Source of the DNA: Siphlonurus alternatus
Lineage: Eukaryota > Arthropoda > Insecta > Ephemeroptera > Siphlonuridae
Length of the DNA: 64,000 bases
Direction: 5' to 3'
NCBI GenBank assembly: GCA_949825025.1
Contig: OX463781.1
Span: 30,529,675-30,593,674 of the forward strand
Shown here: one piece after another, positions 34,405 through 48,200 of the stretch
Position numbering within the stretch: position 1 is the stretch's first letter
Layout of the letters: every line of letters begins with the position of its first letter
Notes under the pieces: model-generated
What the model was told of the DNA's origin: nothing
Database searches by the model: none
What the model saw: the letters and a program-made list of their open reading frames with translations, nothing else
Made by a program: the position numbers and the translations under genes

Positions 34405-36358
34405 CACCTCAGGCACGTACCACCTGTTCTTAAAACGCCTAACTTTTAATATAACAGACCAGCAACACTTCTGAATTTAAATCATTTTAAAAAAAGTATT
34501 GTGTAAAGATTTCTAGCAACATTGTATCTTCTTTCTATTTCTATTTACTTTCTACACTTTTTTAATTGAATCTTCATTTTTTTTTTTTTTTACTTTATTT
34601 TCCTTTTTTAATTGACTATTTTTGTTAGGTGTTAGTTAAACTCGCTTTTTTCTCTTGACATGATCTGTTTATGTATGAAAAATATTCAGCAGCATTGAAA
34701 GCACTTTTGTCCAATTCATAATTAAGGAGTTCATACCAGTTAATAATTAAATTTGTAAGAATTAAATGTTTATTGCTCTCACAGAAAAATATAATTGTGA
34801 TATTTTTTAATATTGTCTGCATGTAACTTTTAGTTCAAAGTCATAAGTTGCAATACAAAAATTGTACTTACTCAACCTAGATAATAGAATTTTTCCTTTG
34901 CATGAAATTTGTATATGTATTATATAATTTTAGTGTGTTTATAATGTATTGTCCTATTTGTGCAATTTATTTCATAATGATTATGAATGTAATATGTATA
35001 TGTCTGGAGGAGTATATTTTTTTCAATTTTGTATAATTTATAAATTCTGTGTTATTCAAATCTGTTTCATCACTTTGATCGGACTGATGTCTGTATATCT
35101 AAAGATCGTGCAAGAGGAAAGACATCATCTGCGTGAAGTTGTTAAATGTGAAGCTAAGCGTCTTTTATTCTCTTTTTATCATGCAGTTTTTCAACACAAT
35201 TGTGTTCCTGAGTCTGTAAGCAGCTCAGCTATAGAACTTGTTAGTTAATAATACTTGCATGACCTCAATAATGTACCAGAGTTTTTGTATCAATATATTA
35301 TATTATGAACTGTAATATATTATAGTAGAGATTATTAGTCCTCTATCTGAGAAATTATTGTCTTACAAAGATCCTAACATAATGGTGCTTATTGAATTGT
35401 TAATTGCATCAAAATGTTTCACTGTTAATTTATCTGTAAATATAATAAATTGTGTTACTAAGAATATTTTAATTATTATAGGATGATGAAACCTTTGAAA
35501 ATCAAGATTGAATGAAATAATAAATATTAAAACATAGCTGAGTCAAGTGCACCATAATGTTTAATTAGTTATATTATAATTTTTATTTATTTAATTATTG
35601 AATTTATTGACATTTAATACCAAATGGTACAATAATTCTGACTACATAATACATATTTTAATTATAATTAGTTATGTTATAATTTTTTATCCTGAACTGC
35701 AACAATACTCTATAACATTTAAAACTGATTTAACATCATAATATATAACAAATCAATCGATGAAGGTTATTTTAAAATTTTCAGTTTTTACTCCTTTTAT
35801 ATAGGTGTGAGTTATAGGGTATAATATATTTTTTAATTTCAATTATTTATATCCCAGAACTTTGATGAACTTGTATTGTTTTTTCCCTCTTTTTCTTTGT
35901 TTCTTTTTCTTTCATTTCTTTAATATATTACATTGTTTAAATTGTCAAAATTATCATGTTTTAACTACTGTGCAGGTATAGGTTAGTTATACAATGTGAG
36001 TAGGAGGGTCGTGACGGTGAGCTCTGAAGGGTCTGGGCGTGAGCCTGCCTGTGGAGCTGCCGTTGGGTGCAGATCTTGGTGGTAGTAGCAAATACATATG
36101 TGTGACATGTGGTGGAGGACATAATATATCCAAGCAAACCATGGAAATTAATGAGATAAGAACTGAATCATTACCACATAGTTCGAAACTTGCATGGTTC
36201 AATTTTTTTCTTGTAACATGTATATTTTTTCCATGTCTATAAGCCTGCATATTACTTTCATTCAGTGGCATAGCCAGAAAAACATTTGGAGGAGGTTAAT
36301 TCTTCAGCTTCGAGTAGGATAAGAAGCCTAAGCAGAGCTGGGATAAATTATTAACACA

Positions 36359-36440
<82 letters not shown>

Positions 36441-37283
36441 ATTATTATTATTAAGGATGAATCTCAGTAGGTTGATATCTCACAATCGTACCGCCTGAAT
36501 GCAACAAGACTTGCAGGGGACTTAGAACTCACCATCAATAGGTGGCATACAAATTTTGTAGCGAATCTGTCTTATCAGTTTTGTGAAAACTGAGGTAGAA
36601 GTTTAACATTGTCCTTTTGGACGGAAACCGGAAATGAAGCCGTTGTAAGAAAACTGCAAGACTGAATTTGCTCAAACCATAAGCGATTGCATTTTAGAAC
36701 ATTCTCGATTTTTTAAAATTTATTTCATTCGATTCGTTTGAAGGGAAATATTCTTTGATTCCGAAGTAACTGAGATTAATCGTGTTAATAATAATATTAT
36801 ATATTAAGCTTAAAATTCTCAGCTTATAATTAAACAAAATTAATACCAGCTTGGTGTGTAAAAAAAATGGGTAATATGCTGTACAAATATGTAATATAAT
36901 ATATGTTAAAAATATTAATGCATACTCTAAGTGCAGTCTCTATATATTATATGTATTATAGCTCCTTTTCTGGGAAACAAAATGCACAATATGCCATGCA
37001 TGCAGGTTATTTATTTTGTTTTTACAGAAATCGCATATTATATAGCAGCAGGTAGCTTAATTAATATAAGTATATAGGTTAATGCAAAACCTTTAATATT
37101 TAATATCTCTTATTTTTTGTCACAATTAACAATTAATTGTTGGCTCAATTAATTTATTAAAATTGCAGTCATGAATTCAATTATGGTGATAGATGACGAA
37201 AAATCGCATGAAGTCATGTTTTGGCAATGCCATTTGATTGTGGTTCAAGGCTCCTTCTATTCGTTTTATTTACCTTAAAAATT
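34405..37283. other. Dicer 3' UTR and intergenic sequence
   Basis: After the Dicer stop there is AT-rich sequence with several possible polyadenylation hexamers, for example AATAAA at 35444-35449 and another near 35520. The true 3' end cannot be chosen from sequence. 35987-36271 is less AT-rich, with frames on both strands but no recognised family. A (TA)n tract lies at 36361-36436. Confidence 0.4.
36361..36436. repeat. (TA)n then (TTA)n microsatellite
   Basis: About 37 TA units followed immediately by several TTA units to about 36452. Confidence 0.95.
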
Positions 37284-37363
37284 TGGCAGCGGTGGGATTC
37301 GAACCCACGCCCTTTCGGACTGGTGCCTAAAACCAGCGCCTTAGACCGCTCGGCCACGCTACC
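37284..37363 (-). tRNA. tRNA-Leu(UAG)
   Basis: Read on the minus strand, the acceptor stem GGTAGCG pairs with CGCTGCC (one G-U pair), followed by discriminator A. The A box is TGGCCGAGCGGT. The anticodon arm is CTGGT-TTTAGGC-ACCAG, giving anticodon TAG. The long variable arm is typical of Leu, and the T arm has GGTTCGAATCC. Length is 80 nt with no intron. A TTTTT run follows within about 5 nt, as expected for a Pol III terminator. This is an intact-looking nuclear tRNA gene. Confidence 0.95.
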
Positions 37364-37955
37364 TTTGACTTGACTGGTGAAAACAGCTTTATTTAAAATA
37401 AATGGTTGTTTTTTTATACTATAAGATTGATTACAAGGTTATTTACATATTTGAGCATTAATTCTGATTGGGATTTCACGTCGTAGTAATCGTAGTCCAT
37501 CAGAATTCAGTGTTTACGTTCAATACAAAATACAATTGGTTGCACATTATGTTCGGGAAAGAAATAGATAATTTTTAAAGCTGCGCGTGCGGAAAAATTT
37601 ACACTTGAAATCGTTCAGTGCGCAGGAAAAATATAGAAGAACTTGAATTTTACCACCAGACCAATCTTGTCAGGCTGTCAGCTGAATAGAGCTGCTGATT
37701 TGCCTGATTTTCAAATAGAGGCGTGGCACTTTCGTGCCTTGCTTTCGTGTTTGTTTTAAATTGTTTTTGAATTTTTGATGTTCTGAATACATGCACGAGA
37801 GCTGACGTGAGAGCTATTTGTGTATTTCTGTACATAAAATTCATAGCTATTATCTATTTGTAATTATATATATGTATGATATATTCTACATACGGTATGC
37901 ATACCTCTGCCTGGTGACTTCTGTAGGATTTTATTACACTCACAACATTGACGTT
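37364..37955. promoter_or_regulatory. upstream region of SIN1
   Basis: 592 bp between the tRNA and the SIN1 start codon. A good acceptor, ttctgtag, at about 37918-37925 lies 30 bp before the ATG, so a 5' non-coding exon further upstream is possible. No core promoter element is convincing. Confidence 0.35.
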
Positions 37956-39813
37956 ATGGCTCTCTACGACAATCAACATTGGCTCCTGTCTCACATAAGA
38001 CATTCGTATATTTCCTCAGATGATACAGGCTTTAGTGAGATGGTGATGTTAGGAGAGGATCTTCGCCTACCCACAATGGAGAGCTTTCCTGGAGTCGGTG
38101 ACGATGAGGAGGAAGAGGAGGGTGACTTGCTGTCTCAGTCTTTTGATATTCAGTCTGGTGAGATAATTTTTAGGCCTGATAACTGATAATTACGTAAGAT
38201 GGATGCAATATCATTGCTGCCTGAAATTTTTTTCAGTTAAAATGTGATACCGATAGATCTACAGTACATACAGTCCATACTGTATGCATATGCATACAAT
38301 GTATATGCATACTGTACCGGTATGCATAACGTACTGTACAGATACAGTATGCATTATACAGATACATACTGTATATTTATGCATTATCTACTGTACTTTG
38401 TGCATAATATATCACAGTATGCATATAAGGATACAGTACTGTACATTTTCAGTCGGAGAGGGGGGGGTATTTAAAATTGGCCTCTACTGCTACCGGTATA
38501 ATGGTAAGCGGACCTAATACCCCCGGACCAAATATCCCCGCCCGGACCGGACGAAATACCCCCGGACGAAATACTCCCGGACGAAATACCCCCGGACGAA
38601 ATACCCCCTTGTAAGTGGAGAGGGGCGGGTGACCAACGTGGGAGGGGAAGTTGACTTTATTTATAAAGTCTGTTTTTCTGTCGTTTGTCTGACGTCACGC
38701 GCGTCGCATTAAAGAAGGAAGTTAGCAACGTTAGGCCAATGCATTATGCATTAATTTATCATATCATTCATATCGAATTAAAATTAATATGTGTAATATA
38801 TTTTGATACGATACATTTTATGCATGTTAATTATTAGTGTTTATTGCATTTTTTTTAGATTTTTTTTAAACTAAAATTTTTCAAAATCGTCCCTATATAA
38901 CTTTTTAAATTAAAAAAAAAAAAATTAAGTTAATTTCTTAGTGTAATTTTTTAATTCTGATTCAATTGGTATAGGTCTAAAAATGCAATATTTTTTATTG
39001 TTTTTGGTCCCCCGGTACTATATTATAGGTGCCGTGAACACTTAACGTAGCATGTGTACCCCTCCTGAAGAAACTTAATTTCTTAATTTACTTGTTGTTC
39101 TATTTATTTCCTTATTTATTCCTTCCTTTATTTATATATGTTGGCACCAAAGCCCGAATTCAATGCGCACATCTTATAAGTGTGCCCCTATATAGCGATT
39201 TGAGCATAGCCCGAATAAATTAACAAATATTTTGGGCTTTGCTCATATAAATTTGAACATTTCTAGAAGTGCTCAAATCGAAAAAAGCAAACCCGACGAG
39301 AAGTTTTATTTCGGGCTTAAATTTACTCATTTAAATTTGACCATTTCTAGAAGTGCTCAAATCGAAAAAAGCAAACCCCGACGAGAAGTTTCATTTCGGG
39401 CTTTGCTCACTGTTTTGATCATTTCTAGAAGTTCTCAAAGCAAAGTGAAAAATAATAATTGTATGAATTGTGCCGTATTATAGTAATAATTTGTAATAAA
39501 TAATTAAAGCAATAAAATATTGTGAATTTAATAATATTATAATTACATCAATTTTTTAATTAAGTACCAAAAATACAAATTTAGCATTAGCTTGTATATT
39601 ATTTTTTTATTAAAATATTTCTTTCTGTTTTATTCAATTGATACTGAAAAATACGATTTTGTCACACTTTTTATATTAATATTGTATGTTAGTTAATTTA
39701 AATAAATTTTTTACAGCTGATATATTACAAAATCATTTTAACTTAATTTACAGATCTTGCAAAGAAGCAATTAAAGAGCTCCTCAAGATAGTACCAAACC
39801 TACTAACTTAAAA

Positions 39814-39888
<75 letters not shown>

Positions 39889-42800
39889 ATATTATACCTG
39901 ATTATTACCTGATCTTATTATTACCTGAACTTGACTTATTTTTGCAGGGATTACTATCATGGCATTTTAAATTTCATCTAAATTTTTTCTTTGCACAACA
40001 TGTTTTAGATTGACAACCTTTCTTGTAGTTGCAAAACACAAAACCTTGCTTTGAATTTGCTAATGCTGCTGCTGATCTGAGACACTCTTTTCTTTGTCAT
40101 GTGTGGTACGTCGTCTGAACTTAGAAATTGTTCATCTGCAACCTGGAATTCATTGCTAGGGTATATAAATTGTAATCATACCCTTTAATTATAAAAAAAT
40201 GATAATAAAAAAAATTAAAAGTGTCTCTCAGTGTGAAAAAATCGTATTTTTTCAATCTGACTTGAATAATACAGAAAGAAATGTTTTAATAAAAAAAAAT
40301 ACTATGTATACACGCTACTAATGTTAAATTTGTATTTTTATCAATAAATTAAAAAGTGATATAGTTAAAATATTATTAAATTTACAATATTTTATTATTT
40401 ATTGCTATAATACGGCACAATTTCCAATTATTATTTTTCATTTTGTTTTGAGCACTTCTAGAAATGATCAAAACAGTGAGCAAAGCCCGAAATAAAAATT
40501 CTTGTCGGGGTTGCTTTTTTCGAGTTGGGCACTTTCAGAAATGAGCAAATTTAAATGAGCAAAGCCCGATATAAAACTTCTCGTCGGGGATTGCTTTTTT
40601 CGATTTGAGCACTTCTAGAAATGTTCAAATTTAAATGAGCAAAGCCCGAAATATTTGTTAATTTCGGGCTTTGCTCAAATCGCTAGGGGCACACCTAGGT
40701 TTAAAAACCTAAAATCGTTTAAAAACCTTCAAAATCTTACTGCAAAACGCTGAGACAATTTATAATTGCCGCACAATCAAAGTAAAAGCATAGCATATAC
40801 AAAAATCGTTTGTTTGCGGCACAATTTTGAGTATGTTTTGGTATAAAATTAAAGACACAATTTGAGATCTTGATACGGCATTAACTATAAATATACTTTG
40901 AATATTATATGATATATATTTGTTGTGAAAAATGGCGTTACTAACTTCCTTCTTTAACGACGCGCGTGACGTCAGACAAACGACAGAAAAACAGACTTTA
41001 TAAATAAAGTCAACTTCCCCTCCTGTGTTGGTCGCCCGCCCCTCTCCACTTACAAGGGGGTATTTCATCCGGGGGTATTTCGTCCGGGAGTATTTCGTCC
41101 GGGGATATTTCGTCCGGGAGTATTTCGTCCGGGGGTATTTCGTCCGGTCCGGGCGGGGATATTTGGTCCGGGGGTATTTCGTCCGGGGGTATTTGGTCCG
41201 TGATTCGGTATATAATGATCGAGCTATCTGCCTACCATAATTTCATTGCAATAATGAGCTACTGTACGTATCTGCTATTTTCAGGTGAGTGCAATTATGA
41301 GTTTTATTTTACACCGATTTATAGCTCGTAATTGCGCTCACCTGAAATAGCAGATACTGTAGTTCATTATTGCATTGAAATCGTGGTAAGCAGATAGCTC
41401 ATTATTCTGGACGCGTGATGATATACAGTACGTACGGTACGTACTGCCTGTGCTGGTATATAATTGCTATATACAGCTATGGGACCGCAGGAATTTTATC
41501 CCAGCTCTATTTGAGAGCATTGCCACGGTGTATACGTAAAATGAAAGCACAATGTAATTGTGCTATTAGGTAATACTGCTATGAGTCCATGGACTAAATA
41601 TAAAAATATTATAACATATTAAACTACTGTAGAATGGTAATAGAGACATCAAGTCAGCTGATTTTGTGGTATTCACACCTTCCTATCCAAACCTATGTAA
41701 AAAATAATTAAAAAAAAAATCTAAATTGATTTTAGGAGTTAAAAAAAATTCCTAGAGGAAAATTAGCTCTTGGTTTGTTATCAGAAGACCCCTTAATGGG
41801 AGGTAAAGTAGAGTATTTTTTTTAAATTGCTGTAATAGCTTTAATAGTTACTGAGAAAAAATTGAAATTTTCTAACATGGGGAAATTCTCCTGCTGGGGA
41901 ACACTTAAAGCCTCTATCTTCAGGACTAGTAAGCCCATTACTTTATGGTATTTTCCTTCTCGGCTGCTCATGTTTGACTATTGTGTGACTTGTGTGCATG
42001 TTAAATTTTAGATCTGGACTTCGGAGCTCATCGTCAGAGATCTAACACAGCTCAGAGGTTAGAAAAGATGGATAGAGAACGGAGAAAAGCTGCCAAAGTT
42101 AAACATATCAAATGGGAAAATCCACAGCCTTCTCCAGCTATGGGTGAGTGAGCTTTGGGATATAGTCTCATTAATACACAGCTAGTACCAACATCGTGTG
42201 TTATTATTGTTATTTAAAGAAGTAGGTGCAAGATATTATTTAAGATCAGCAAAGTCTCCTGAATCCGGATCTGCAATCTGTTTTTTTACTATGACATTCC
42301 GTTGCCAAGTTACAAATTTGATGGTTATTGCAATCAGATGTCATGTGAAAAACCTCCCCGTCTTAAAATTCAAAATTCAAATTCAAAATTCAAAATTTAT
42401 TCATCTTACATAAAGACAAGTCAACATACATATTTTATATTGTATATTGTACATATTAATAATAGTTCTCTTCCAGTTTAAAAATCAGTCTTTGAAGAAA
42501 TCGTCGATATTGTACACCTTCTTAGTAAATAGAAATTGTTTCACTCTCTTTTTAAACACAGATACACTTTGTTCACTTCTTATATCACTAGGCAACTTAT
42601 TATACATAGACTGGGCAGAATACAAGAGCCCCTTCTCATATGCCGCCGTACTGTGGCGCTCAAGTTTAAACATACTACTCTTGTAGCGAGTGCTGTATGT
42701 ATGATTAAAGTTACAATGAGAAAAATAGTTAGGATACTTCTTAACAAAAATCAAGACTTGTGATATATACAAAGCTGGTAATGGCAAAATGTTGAACTCT

Positions 42801-44033
42801 TGGAACAAATTTTTACAACTAGTTCTTGGGGGCACATTTGCTAAAATTCTTATGGCCCTTTTCTGAATTATAAATATTCTGTTAAGCAGGTATTGGGCTG
42901 CATGCTCCCATATTTCAATACCATAAGATAATATTGAATGGAAATATGCATGATATACATTTATTAATACTTCAGTGGTTACTGAATTTTTCAGTCTCCT
43001 CAAGGCAAAAAGCGATCTTACATGTAAGGGACAACAATGAACAATGAGTTAAGTAGATAGAGGAGGAGGTGGCTACCCATTGTTACTCGCTGGCCTGACT
43101 GGCCGCTCTCATCGTGCGTGGGAGGGGTTAAAGAGTAACAATGAGTATGCACCTCCTTCCCTTTCTACTCAAATCATTGTTGTCCCCAAGCGCAAATCCA
43201 GCAAAATCGTGGGGGGGGGGGGGGAAGCTGCCTCCATAAGGCCTATGTTAAAAAAAAATCAGAGTGGGGGAAATGCCTATATTGCCCATGTTAAATCCAA
43301 CATTTCGTCGTTGCTATATGGTATTCTTCTTTTTCAATATTTCTATTTAGTCTTTAAATGACATTTGCATATTCCAACTTGGATTCAATACATTGTTTTC
43401 TTATCTTCGGAAGTTGTAAGCTTGCAATATATGTAATCAGAAGCACGCTTTATAAATTTGTTATGATTATATTTTTATTCTATTCAACTGTAAAAAAATA
43501 AAAAAAAAAAATCCATTATTTGACATGTATTGATATTTTTCCTGCAGAAGACAATGCCATCTTGTTTGAGAGAAAAGTGTTGAAGCCAAAGGACGGAGGA
43601 AAAGTAACAAAGAGAGTTTCAACATTATCTACTCAGTTGAAAAACTGTCCTTACATGCCTCAGAATCCATTTCTGGAGTACTCGAAACATGATGGCAGTG
43701 TAAGTTGTAATTCTGTAACTGCAGATGAAAGTAGTTTATTCTTATTTGTCATGTACATTTTGCTGCAGTCACAAGTGGGTGTGTCTGTGCGACGCTACGC
43801 CATCTTTCTGACAATGCTGCCTCCCGGTGATCGAGACTACCCCCTCCATGTCACTGTGGTGAGCAGTGCGAGTGTACGAGAGCTTGTGGGCCTGGTGCTG
43901 TGGCGCTGCTCTGTTGAGAGGGCACTGCAGCGACTGCCGTAAGTATTCACCCTACCAAATCAGTATCTTTTCACTGATTTTTTTTTTCTTTTTAATTTTT
44001 TGCTTTAAGTCTTAGATTAAAATTGTTTAGTTT

Positions 44034-44112
<79 letters not shown>

Positions 44113-44873
44113 TCTATTTATTTATTTATTTCCTGTGGCATTTCTCACTTTTTTCTTTACTTTTCTTACATTTATATTTTTTTAATAAGTGTTTATTTAT
44201 TTTATTTATTATTTCACCAAAAATACATAGATACATAATACAGTTATCTTTATAATATAGCACATTCTTGGGTGGGGATAAGATGTGTTAAATAACAACT
44301 GCTAATTACGATACATCGTGTTTCAGAGAGGACGTTAGCCTGTTTGCTCTGCACATAGCAGAGGACGATGGAGAGGTAGATTGGGACTTCCCCTGCCTTG
44401 ACCCCCACGAGACGGTAGCCAAGTTTGGCTTCAGCTACCTCGCCTTGGTACAGAGAGCTGTGGGACAAGCTGCTCACTCTGGTGCTCCCACCATGAGCAT
44501 GCCTGCCTCAGAGAAGGCTGGACCCTCCATGGCAGAGAGGTGTGTAAAGATCAGCAAGTAAAAGAACCCTCTAGAAAATTGCTATGTCATCTGGTCTTTA
44601 TTAGCATCAGTACTGAAGGATTGCATACCAATACTAATCATATTACAAGTACTAATCTCTCTGCAATATATATATCAGAATTTATATTACAGTATTACTA
44701 TTACCATAGGAAAATTGTTAGAATTACTTGTCAAAAGAATCTAATGGAGTATTGCCTCAGCAATTTTTATTGCAGAAATGGATAGAGGTGTGCAGAGTTA
44801 TGCTACTCTGATTTTGTTTTTGTGCTTTTTGAACCCAGGAACTTTTTTTTTTTTTTTTTTTTAATGTTGGAGG

Positions 44874-44915
<42 letters not shown>

Positions 44916-45218
44916 CAAAGACATGTACCAGCTCCGTAGTGTTGATGTGGTTCCAGTTGTGATCTCTAGTAACGGTCTTGTGACCAAAGACTGGTCATTT
45001 GCCAGAGAGAAGTTGGCTCTCAAAGAATACCACATGCGTGTCATGCAGAAGGCTGCTATTCTTGGCACGGCTAACATTGTGCGCAAGGTTTTGAGCTTGT
45101 AGCACCCCCGCATGTGTACCCGCAATCCCCTCTCAATGTTTGGTACGGGCGCTTGCACCTTGGCTTGATTGAGTCCGGTGTTAGTGCTTATGAAGAAGAA
45201 AGCAAGAAAAAGACATAA

Positions 45219-45251
<33 letters not shown>

Positions 45252-48200
45252 ATTATAATAATAATATTATATATTATTATATTATTGCTGTCCCGCTGGA
45301 CGAGAATCTTGTGACCACAGTTGCGGAGAAAAAGCGCAAGTACCAGCCACTTGCTGTCGAGCTCAAAGACATGTACCAGCTCCGTAGTGTTGATGTGGTT
45401 CCAGTTGTGATCTCTAGTAACGGTCTTGTGACCAAAGACTGGTCATTTGCCAGAGAGAAGTTGGCTCTCAAAGAATACCATATGCGTGTCATGCAGAAGG
45501 CTGCTATTCTTGGCACGGCTAACATTGTGCGCAAGGTTTTGAGCTTGTAGCACCCCCGCATGTGTACCCGCAATCCCCTCTCAATGTTTGGTACGGGCAC
45601 TTGCACCTTGGCTTGATTGAGCCCGGTGTTAGTGTTTATGAAGAAGAAAGCAAGAAAAAGACATAATAATAATAATAATCCTTGGCATCAAGGATGTAGA
45701 TGCCAGGAAACAAGTTGAGAAGAAAGTGCTGTCTCGTGTCAACAAGGTTTGCAAGTCTTTCGTCAGTGCAAGAAACAAGATATCAGCAATTAACACTTGG
45801 GCTATCCCTGTGGCAGCATATACCTTTGGAGTCGTCAGATGGTCGGAGACGTCGCTGCAAGCCTTTGACAGAAAGATGAGAACTACCCTCACAAAGCACA
45901 GGATACATCACCCGAGGAGCTCAGTTGAGAGACTGTACCTTTCGCGTCATGTAGGTGGAAGAGGTTTGCTCAACATGGAGGTGATGTGTAATCAGCAGGA
46001 GCTGAAACTCCGCCAGTACTTTGTGTCACGTGGTGTTGGATTGCATGCAGCTGTCTGCAATCAGGACCGTGGCTACACTCCGCTACATTTGAGTGAGCAA
46101 GAGTTTCAGTCTGCCATCAAGACACAGGCTGAAAGAATTCAGGAGTGGTCAACGAAAGCGTTGCATGGTCGGTATGCTGCAGCGTTGTCTTCGGATCAGG
46201 TGGACACCAAGAGTTCCACTGAGTGGCTGCGGACAAGTGGGCTATTTGCAGAGACGGAGGGCTTTGTCTGTGCCATACAGGATCAGGTCATCAGGACTAG
46301 GGCGTATGAGCGACACATCCTCAAAATCAACATCAGTGACCGATGTCGCCTTTGTAAGCAGGCTAACGAGTCTATTCAGCATGTCGCTGGGGGCTGTCCA
46401 GTGCTTGCTCCAAAAGAGTACTTAGAGCGCCACAATTCTGTTGCCAAAGTTGTACATCAAGCTTTGGCCAAGAAAGTTGGTCTCATTGAGACGGAGGTTC
46501 CGTACTATAAGTGCAAGCCGGAACAAGTTCTCCATAATCAGGATGCAAAAATCCTGTGGGATTCTGCCATCACCACAGATAGAGCTGTTGAAGCAAACAG
46601 ACCTGATCTTGTTCTCTTCGACAAGAAAGCTCGAACAGCGGTGATTGTCGACATTGCTGTCCCGCTGGACGAGAATCTTGTGACCACAGTTGCGGAGAAA
46701 AAGCGCAAGTACCAACCACTTGCTGTTGAGCTCAAAGACATGTACCAGCTCCGTAGTGTTGATGTGGTTCCAGTTGTAATCTCTAGTAACGGTCTTGTGA
46801 CCAAAGACTGGTCAGATGCCAGAGAGAAGTTGGCTCTCAAAGAATACCATGTGCGTGTCATGCAGAAGGCTGCTATTCTTGGCACGGCTAACATTGTGCG
46901 CAAGTTTTTGAGCTTGTAGCACCCCTGCATGCTTACCCGCAATCCCCTCTCAATGTTTGGTACAGGCACTTACACCTTGGCTTGATTGAGCCCGATGTTA
47001 GTGCTTATGAAGAAGAAAGCAAGAAAAAGACATAATAATAATAATAATAATAATAATAAAGGGCATCCGGCCATGGCTTGAGCGTAGGCTCTTGTCCTGG
47101 CTCGCGGTACGCGTCCCCCCGCGCCCAGGAAGGACATGCGGGTTGGAGGTTGCCTTGCGAGTGTGACCTCTGGCCCGTAGCCTGTGGTTCTTGTACCACA
47201 GGGCGGCCAGGGCATTGGTTTGGGAAGCCCAAGATGCATCCCCACCTCTAAGTGCCCTGGTTAAAGGCATCCAGCACCCCGAGTGCTCGCGGAAATGTGT
47301 CCCACCGCGCCTAGGAGAGGACCTGCCCGAAAGGCTGTGTGATGGGCTATTTGCGGGTGTACCCGGGAAGCCCTCATTGCCCGCAGCTGAGTAGGAGACG
47401 CTGGATCGTAACATCACCAACAGGATCAGCGGGCGCCTTCACCTTGGCCCAATTGGGCCCGGTGCTGGCGCTAAACCACCCCAACTTGATTGGGAGTTAA
47501 AAACAAAAAAAAAAAAATAATAATAATAATAATAAAAAAACATAATTATAGAACAAAGTTCAAACCTGAACTTTGAACAACTTTTTAGCAATGCCTCTAA
47601 GCCTCTCGAAAAATAAATAAATAAATATTGCAAACTCTATTCATTTATTTCTGCAATAAATTTTTGCTGAGGTCAATACTCATTTGAAGGTTTTGAATTT
47701 TATTCTAACTGGAAGTAGATGTATTACATTAAAAAAGAGAGAAAACAGAACAACTGAGTTAGTGTTTTTTAAAAGTAGTTCTAGTGCTTTTCCAAAGGGA
47801 ACCAAAATCCCAAAAAATTGTATCTCTCGTATAGGTTCTCCAGAAAAAAAAAAAAAAAAAATAACAGTCAGAGAAAATGTATTTTTAAACATAAGGTCTA
47901 ATCTGAGGGCTTGAAAAATACACCGTTAGTTGAAAATAATACACTGTAGTGATGTTCCAAGGCTCGAAGGTAAATAAAAAAATGTTTTAAAAATATTTTT
48001 TCTTGGATCCATTTTCCCGTCTAAAAGTCAAGAAAAAATCTTGTAAGAATTAACATTGCAAGTTTTCATTTTTTTTTTTTTTTTTTTTTTTTTTGGTCAG
48101 GAAAACAGGCTGAAGAGATATATTTTATAAACATTTTTTTTTAAAGCTAAAGCCATAGAACATCGCTACATATATATTAATTTTTTCATTACACCGAATA

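Noticed and set aside
35987..36271. 94-codon minus-strand frame downstream of Dicer
   Set aside because: No recognisable domain, no convincing splice sites or neighbours; kept only as a note in the intergenic entry.
38509..38620. Regularly repeated cccccggacgaaata units looking like a CRISPR array
   Set aside because: Units are contiguous without spacers, the context is eukaryotic, and the same array is inverted at the other end of a foldback element.
41025..41240. 71-codon frame with repeated FVRGYF units
   Set aside because: It is the terminal tandem array of the foldback read in frame.
42366..43024. A host gene on the minus strand of SIN1 intron 2
   Set aside because: The frame is a LINE ORF2 C-terminus with a repeat tail at its 3' end.
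44757..47420. Minus-strand frames of 90-143 codons
   Set aside because: They are antisense shadows of the RLE LINE copies and of the GC-rich element.
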